A stretch of DNA of 64,000 nt, from NCBI GenBank assembly GCA_002964805.2, contig PUDQ02000102.1:1-64000 (forward strand), written 5' to 3'. Positions 57,447 through 64,000 of this stretch are shown in pieces. The notes below the pieces were generated by a model. The model was not told the origin of the DNA, made no database searches, and worked only from the letters and a program-made list of their open reading frames with translations. The stretch comes from Trametes villosa (Eukaryota > Basidiomycota > Agaricomycetes > Polyporales > Polyporaceae). Both the position numbers and the translations under genes were made by a program. The number at the start of each line of letters is the position of its first letter. Positions within the stretch are counted from its first letter, which is position 1.

Positions 57447-58356
57447 CGATGACCCGAGGACGAGTCGATGGTGATCGGGGTGCCGATCGTGACAGGGCCA
57501 ACGACGCGCACGTTGTGGTCCCCAAACCGTAGCGGTTTCGAAGGTGATGCGGAGCTCGAGGGGCGGCTCAGAGCTCGAGCGCAGATTCAATGGGTCTGGG
57601 GTCGAGGGCGGTGCACGGACGTTTCGAGCGTTGTCGACGGGCTGTGGTGCATGGAAGAGGGAGCAGGCCTATTTCTGTGCCGGCGACTGGAGGTGCCGAT
57701 CATACCCGAGCGGACGTTGTGTTCGCCGTGGTTCTCGTATCGCAGCGGGCTCGGGAGCCGGCACAGAGCTTGCAGGCAACGTCTATGACGTCCCCACAGT
57801 GTCCGGCGTGTCCGACGCGGCAGACAGGAGGAAAGTCGTTGACGGGCTTGCGCTGGCCGCCTGAGCCATCAGGCTCTTTCATGAATGCACGCCGGGAGTG
57901 GTATGGACTTCGGGGCGGCATGAATGGGTCCTGGGTGGGGGTACTGTAAACAAAAACGGCGGTGCGCCGGTGTTCGCCTACGTGAACCCGGCTGTGGAGG
58001 GCATGTGCAAGGGCACCGGCGGCGACAGAACGTAGGTGGGGTACTAGGGCCCGGGGCTTTTGAAGTCGCGGCGTACTCTCTGCTCGGATCCCTCAAGAAT
58101 GGTAGGTGCTGGCTGGGTTAACGTTGAGCTACCATTCAAGGTAAATGCACAGCACACGATCAACCAGCACTGGTCCGAGTATGCGTCCTCACAGGCCTCA
58201 CAGATGACCTTGCTCGCGATCATGGACGCTGAGATCGGCAGACGGCCACCTCGCCCTCAGCGCGATGCAAGAGATATATTGTCGATGCCAGACTCGGCCT
58301 CGGTAAAGGGGTGCACAGCTGTCTGTAGTTGGAGTGTTTCCTGCGCCCTATGATCG
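57447..58356. other. Right part of the transposon, no gene seen
   Basis: GC-rich sequence with open frames on several strands and no recognisable protein. Confidence 0.4.
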
Positions 58357-58525
58357 GTCTGATAGCGACTGCGCGGTCCTGGCAGGCCTGAGAGGCCTTG
58401 ATGGCCTGGACAATTGGCGTGACTTGCGATCTGGCGTGTCTGAATCCGTCTGAGCGGTCTGATACAGGAGAACTGGAGCCTGCATTGCGGTCTGAGAGGT
58501 CCTGATCAGGACTTTCGGCGTCTGA
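58357..58525. repeat. Right subterminal repeat region
   Basis: GTCTGA occurs at 58357, 58438, 58448, 58457, 58490 and 58520, the reverse complement of the TCAGAC hexamer at the left end. CCTGATCAGG is at 58501. Confidence 0.65.
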
Positions 58526-58561
58526 TCGCCTTAGCGCCCTGGCAAAGCCAGCGCAGACGGA

Positions 58562-58578
58562 CCGGGGTTTTGCTGATG
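58562..58578 (-). repeat. Right terminal inverted repeat
   Basis: Read inward, CATCAGCAAAACCCCGG, one mismatch to the left end. The last G (58578) may belong either to the element or to a GAG target duplication. Confidence 0.85.
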
Positions 58579-61199
58579 AGTGGCATAGCGACCCGAAGAA
58601 GGTCCGATACGCCATCCTGTCCCACGTGTGGCGGACTCCCGAGGAGGGCGGCGAGCAGACGTTCGACGACGTCCGGCAGATCCAGGCAATTGTGAAGGCA
58701 GCGCAGAAGCAACCTTCTGGATTTTGCACCGTTGATTGGTCCCAACTCCCCAGCTACCCCCGCACCTCTCCCCTAGGCACCTACTGTTGGTTATTCCCCA
58801 GCAGAGTCAGCGTCATATTCTCTAACGGATCGCCACTCTCGGACAAGATCAAGGGCCTCTGCAAGGTCGCGCGCAATGCCGGCTTCGATCTCGTCTGGAA
58901 TGACACGTGCTGCATCGACAAGTCGAGCAGTGCGGAACTCTCGGAGGCGATCAACTCGATGTACGAGTGGTACCGCCTCTCGGATATGTGCTACGTCTAC
59001 CTAGCCGACGTTCCCGACGGCGATATTGCACAACACGATATGGTTTCCCGCTTCCGGAAGAGCCGATGGCATCTACGCGGGTGGACGCTACAGGAGCTCA
59101 TCGCACCGGAGCGCATCGAGTTTCTGACATGGACCTGGAGATTCCTGGGGACGAAACTGGGGCTCGCTGTGAGCCTAGCCGGGATCACCGGGATTGACGT
59201 CAATATTCTTCTCGGCCGGGCTCCCGTGGATTCCGCCAGCGTCGCACAAAGGATGTCGTGGGCTGCGGAACGACAGACGACCCGCGTTGAAGATCAGGCA
59301 TACTGCCTGATGGGCCTCTTCGGTGTCCACATGTCCCCCATCTACGGCGAGGGGACGAACGCGTTTCTCCGCCTCCAAGAGGAAGTCATCAGGACCATCG
59401 CCGACCAAAGCATATTCTCCTGGCATCCCACATCATCCACCTACGGTGATGAGACATACATCGATTACTGCCTGCTGGCAACTTCTCCGCATTCATTCCG
59501 CTATTCCACAGTCAGACCAATAACCCCCTCCGAATTTGCGTCGAGACTGAACCTGCGAGGGCCCGAGGAGGTTCCGCCCCTGGACTGCAGCTTCGCGCCT
59601 CAAGGTGCCCGTCTTCGTCTCCTATGTGTAAATCTGACGGGGGTAGAAGAACACATCCCGAGCTTACAGCACTTGCATAGCCTGCGGTGCGCGCTCAGCC
59701 CAAGTCTCCGTCGCGGGGCGAACAAACTCGCCCTGCTGCAGTGCGAGGATGAGAATGGACGTCTTGTCGGACTTCCTTTTCATTCTTCCGACGTTGCAGG
59801 GGGCGGATTTGGCTCCATCGTCGGTGACCGTTGCGACTGGGCTGCACTCACGTCGCTCCGCACCGTATGGCTGTCGCGAACGACGCTCGCGAGGATTTTG
59901 GGACACGTCAAGCCGGAGAAGGCCGAGGTCTCCCTGCTCCGCCACCACTCGGATCCCCCTCCATCGAAGTTACTCCTTCCGATTGCCTCGCTGCCTGCGC
60001 TCCGTCTGTGGCCTGGTGATCGTGGTGATGGGCCCATCTTTTCCCTCTCCCCAGACAGCGTCGCGCGCCTACGCCCGCTCGGCTTCACGGTCTCCCCTCT
60101 ACAGGTCACGCGTGGGCGACACGGGTACACTTTGGGTACCACCCTCGCATGTCGTGACGGCGAACTCCTGCATTCCACCTGGTTGCGTCTATCTCTTAGC
60201 AGACGACCGAATTCCCGATTCCCCGAGTCGGGGAATCGGGAATTCCGTCGTCTAACGGTCAGCCTTCACTCCTATAGCTTTACCACCATTCCCTCAAGTT
60301 CCTCAACCAGTCCCACCGCCATTCCCGGTACAACGACAGACTTGAAAGTGCCAGGCAGCTATATTGAGCAGGAATCAAGCGATGGGGACCTCGAGCTTCT
60401 CTACACAATTTCCCGATTCGACCTTCTCATCCGCCCAGATCCTTGGCAGCGGCCACAGCAGGCTCGACTACTACGACTCTCCCTCGAACGCGCTCCAAGG
60501 GGCCGCCAACCTTCTGCACCTAACAGCTCGTGTGTCGTCTTCCTCGTCATGGATATGAGTGAGGAGCACAAACACGTTGTCAAGTCCAGGTGTGTCCTGA
60601 CCATCTTACGCGATACGACAAATAAAGTTAACAGCGCCTCCAAACAATGCAGCACTCCGGACCTCAGTGGCGACTCGGCAAAGTCGCCGTCCCCCGTTCA
60701 CATCCCAGATGTCCGGTCCCATGCCCCGGACACCACAAAGAAGAGGCCGGTGGCGCTAGACGAGAGGGTGGATGCCTTGGGGCAGGAGAACAGCGCGCTC
60801 CGCGCGCAGGTGGCCACCGCGACCTCGCAATACGCGGAAACGAACCCCGAGGTCGCTGCCCTTGCCGGCCAGAACGCCACGCTTGCCATCCAGAGCACAG
60901 CAATTACCAGCCAAAATGCCGCGCTTGCCAGCCAGAACACCATGCTGGTGTCACAGATGGCTGCGATGTCGCAGAGACTCGACGCCCTCGCCGCGGCCGC
61001 GGGTAAGTCATCCACTGTCTCCATTCCATTCACGTTCTCTCACTGACTCTGCATCGGTATTATATCACACGCAGCGACTAACTTCCCTCTCCCCGCCCGC
61101 GCGGACGCTACACCTGATCATGTTATAGCCTGCAGGTTTGCTAGCGACCTATTCGGAGCAATCTTTTGGCGTCTCTTGATTTGGCTATGTATGCATTGA
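58579..61199 (+). pseudogene. HET-E, 3' part separated from its start by the transposon
   Basis: The frame resumes WHSDPKKVRYAILSHVWRTP at 58581 and carries the complete HET domain: NDTCCIDKSSSAELSEAIN, RGWTLQELIAPERIEF, RMSWAAERQTTRVEDQAYCL, GLFGVHMSPIYGEG. The middle region (PPLDCSFAPQGARLRLLCVN) and a coiled coil (ERVDALGQENSALRAQVATA and on to QMAAMSQRLDALAA) follow. A terminal intron 61003-61074 (GTAAGT...ACGCAG) joins in phase 1 to an exon ending at 61199 (hydrophobic AIFWRLLIWLCMH end); unspliced, the frame ends at 61046. No other break, so the gene was probably intact when hit. Closest in layout to HET-B. A 53-base near-perfect palindrome sits in the coding part at 60201-60253. No own promoter visible other than transposon sequence. 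Confidence 0.82.
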
Positions 61200-64000
61200 C
61201 CTTCGATAAGTACAGGATACGGGTACGCGATATGTATACAATGTAACGAGTATGCTGTCCAGCTTTCCCCTTCTACTGGGCGACACGCCAGACTCTCGGC
61301 GAGCGAAGACCGGAAAATCGTGAGGCTAAGGACCGCCCTGTAATCAAGCGTCGGACCCACTCCGCTCGTCAACGGCGAGGCGCGGCGTGTACGATCATCC
61401 GAGGTATTCGAGCTGGATACCTCACCGACGCCGCAGCGAGTTGAGGGTTGGCGTGAGGCCGCGCTGCCGCGGGACCCTGTTGACTAGAGGGCAGTCGCGA
61501 GGCGGGGAACCTCAGTAGAGTGCCCAGGCCCGCGCAACGCTTCATCGGGGAAGTGCTCGAAGTGCACGGGACGGGGTTGAGCGAGATCGAACTGCGCCAC
61601 GCTCGCGCGTGCGGCCGGCCGTAGTGCTACAGGAGAGCGCATGGTCGTCGCTAAAGCGAATGACGGGGTAAGGGTCTGGGCACCAGCCCGAGAAGATGCA
61701 AAGGCGGGCGCGGCGACAGTTAGTGTACAGGAGGGTCATTCGCGAACCCAGTACTTACCGTGGTCTCTGTGTGCGCTGTCTACCGGCGTGATGGGGCTCT
61801 AGCGCGATTGGGAAGGTTATAGCGTCGCTGCGTGTGCGCGGAGGCTATCCTTCCAAGCGCGATTCTTCAGCCTTTCAGGCCGCTCGGTATTCGCGTGCAA
61901 CACGGCGATCCTGGAGATGAAAGGAGGCTCCCCTACGGAAAATGAAGCAGGAATTGTCAGCGAGCACGCTCGCGAAGCCGACAGAGGGCGACTGCTAGGA
62001 GACTTAGACGTTCCGAGGCTCTATCGCGAGGAGTGACTCACCGTGTTGCCGCGGCGCGACTCCGCAGCGCTGTTGCATGGACATACGACCGCCGCCCCCC
62101 GCCGCCTGCCGGTAGGCCATCTTGCGCGACGCCTCTTGCGCCGCAACGACCGGCAGAAATATGCACTATTTTCGTTAGTGCAAGTTTCCATGGTACGGCT
62201 GCAAAGAGGCGTCGCGAACCGCGGGTATGTTGTGGCGAAGCCTAGTGGAATGGTCTTGACGGGCGTGGTGGACGATCCGAGTTGCGTCACTGCACGCGTC
62301 TTCCGCCTGTAGACAACTTAGGGAAGATCGGAGAAGTATGCGGGCGACGCCATGGGGAGCTGTAAGCGTCACATACTACCCTAAAGAGCGGACAAGAGTG
62401 TGAGCATCTACGAAAAGCGTGGCAGGGGGTTACTGACCTGAAGGGCGGTGGATGGTCATCACGGCGTGCGCGTGCATCCGGCGGTCTGTGCTCACACTCA
62501 GAGCGATCGATATCTTCGGTCGATTCAGCCCGATGAGCACAGCGATGATGCTACACGCTGGCGAGATCCATGGCGAGGCGACATCGGCCTCATAGTCCGT
62601 CCCTGCCGCACGCATAGAAGAGCATGGTAGGCCAATATGGGCGTGCCAGCGACGTTCTGCACGTTGGTAACGGTGCTCTGCGCCCTCGCGCCTCCCGCGC
62701 GCCGTCGTCAGCACTATGTCATATAGCTGGCCTCTATGCACGTTCCCAGGTGCGCCAGAAGAACGCGGATCCAGCAACTTTACGAGGGTCTCCGCCTCGA
62801 GAGCTCGTTCTCGGAACGAGTGCGTGCACGTTCACCCCAAGGCGCTGTGTATGAGGGGAAATTGGACGTACTCACAGAGCAGCGTTCTCCCGTGGCAGCA
62901 ACGAAATCCCGGTTTCGGCGCTGGCAGCTGGAGCAATGCACGCAACTTGGTTGTCTGTAGTCTGCCCGGCAGGTCGCGAACTCAACTTAACCAGGGCTAC
63001 GGCCGCTTCTACTTCGCGCGTCGAGCGGGGCGACATCTCTATCGCGAAGCGTGGGCAACAGAATCGGATTCGCTGGAGACGTGCCCGTGAACGGTGGGAG
63101 CTGTGTAGGTGTCAGGCAATGAAACGTTACTGTTTCTCAGGTTCCGCTGCTCACCAGCGCGAACTTTGCATGCGTGTATGGCGAGTCGCCCGATGTACTC
63201 CGGGGACTCGTCGGCGTCGCATCCACACACGACTCGTTGGGTTGCTTGGGCTGGCTCCCGGGCGCATCGTCCGTGGTGAGCTGCGTGGCACCGTCCAAAG
63301 AGGAACGACGGAGATAGGTGCATGGAGAATACGTGGGAGGAGTCAGCGTCTTAGCGCCGCGGTGCATATGTATCAGTCTCGACGGCGAAAAGTGTGGATG
63401 GTGAACCAACTAACCAGGACAGGTCTAACGAGGGTTGATGTCTCGCGAGGGCTGACCAGAGAGTGGCGGGACGGGCATCGGGGGTCGGCTGCTTCGCGCA
63501 CACTCATATGTTAGCACGAGTGTTTAGGCAGTCTGTGTTTCTTACAGGTACCATCAAAGATTCATGCCTCTGTTATTGAGAAAGAGGCTTGAAAGGTCGA
63601 AAGTTAGCTACGCAGGGTCAGCGGGGATGTATCAGGTGGACTTACCAAACATTGCATGATTCGTTCTCCATGGTGTATGCACCGCGAAGCGGATAGCGTA
63701 GTGTCCATCAGGTAATTCCACATGGCCCGTGCTCACGGATGTGGTACCTACGTCTTCCTCGGATGTGTAGCTGTTGTATGTCCGTCATGAAGCAAGGTGT
63801 CCGGCTGATTTTGCGCCGCAGTCGTATCCACGATGCTGTAGAGTCATAATTGCGATGAGCACCTCGTCGGAGCTAAAGCCAGTACATAAGCTTTAAGCAC
63901 ACCTATTCCGAAGTCTGATAAGTACACGCACACAGCTTGGAGCGAGAGCAGCGCGGATCGCAGGACAGGCTGTGCTGAACGAGCAGGTGGACTGGAGAGG
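61200..64000. repeat. Spacer after HET-E, start of a further array unit
   Basis: 61.2-61.35 kb resembles the HET-B 3' flank. From 63.58 kb to the window end the sequence follows 37.64-38.2 kb closely enough to predict another TGACGTCA unit and HET copy just beyond the window. 61.4-63.5 kb holds only short frames with no recognisable domain. Confidence 0.45.

Larger units (their letters stand above)
41140..58578. mobile_element. Plavaka-type DNA transposon with TET/JBP and other cargo (17.4 kb)
   Basis: Left end CATCAGCAAAATCCCGG (41140-41156) and right end, read inward, CATCAGCAAAACCCCGG (58578-58562) form 17-bp terminal inverted repeats with one mismatch; GGACTTTGCCAG/GGCTTTGCCAG follows further in on both sides. 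The hexamer TCAGAC is repeated near the left end and GTCTGA near the right end, typical subterminal transposase-binding arrays. The flanks repeat AG or GAG (41137-41139 and 58578-58580), a 2-3 bp target duplication as in CACTA-like elements. Coding content: transposase, TET/JBP dioxygenase, F-box-like gene, a Lys/acidic-rich minus-strand gene and a broken gene fragment. The insertion site is codon 13 of HET-E. The ends and transposase look intact, so it may be young and possibly still mobile. Confidence 0.85.

Overview
This looks like a chromosomal segment of a basidiomycete fungus, most likely an Agaricomycete and possibly Polyporales. The genes are GC-rich with many introns of about 45-70 bases. 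The protein content is typical of that group: a Clp1-like protein, HET-domain proteins, a fungal TET/JBP dioxygenase and a Plavaka-type transposase. All exon borders were placed by eye from GT/AG signals and reading phase; no alignment or RNA data were available.

Positions 1-14 kb hold ordinary single genes: the 3' end of a BAHD acyltransferase with a duplicated DFGTG block, a minus-strand SAP-domain nuclear-type protein, a Clp1-like gene, and a twelve-exon membrane-anchored pepsin-like aspartic protease. The 3 kb between the SAP gene and the Clp1-like gene holds nothing I can call.

Positions 14.7-64 kb are a tandem array of five paralogous HET-domain (heterokaryon incompatibility) genes, all on the plus strand, here called HET-A (14713), HET-B (21299), HET-C (26932), HET-D (35371) and HET-E (41101, interrupted). 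ATG-to-ATG spacings are about 6.6, 5.6, 8.4 and 5.7 kb. The units share intergenic blocks: a TATA box about 195 bases before the ATG, a 5' UTR intron ending next to the ATG, and a perfect TGACGTCA site followed by a conserved tract 1.7-2.8 kb upstream. The HET cores are intact, but the tails (Ser/Thr linker plus coiled coil) are remodelled by premature stops, a second 3' end and truncation.

Positions 41140-58578 are a 17.4 kb DNA transposon inserted at codon 13 of HET-E. It has 17-bp terminal inverted repeats, oppositely oriented subterminal hexamer arrays and a 2-3 bp target duplication. It carries a Plavaka-type transposase, a TET/JBP 2-oxoglutarate/Fe(II) dioxygenase, an F-box-like gene, a Lys/acidic-rich minus-strand gene, and a broken gene fragment resembling a host gene with a 20-bp frameshifting duplication. 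Removing the element and one copy of the duplicated GAG leaves an open 862-codon HET-E frame. A self-mobilising element with a possible DNA 5-methylcytosine oxidase and a possible ubiquitin adaptor, sitting in an incompatibility gene array, is the most interesting system here.
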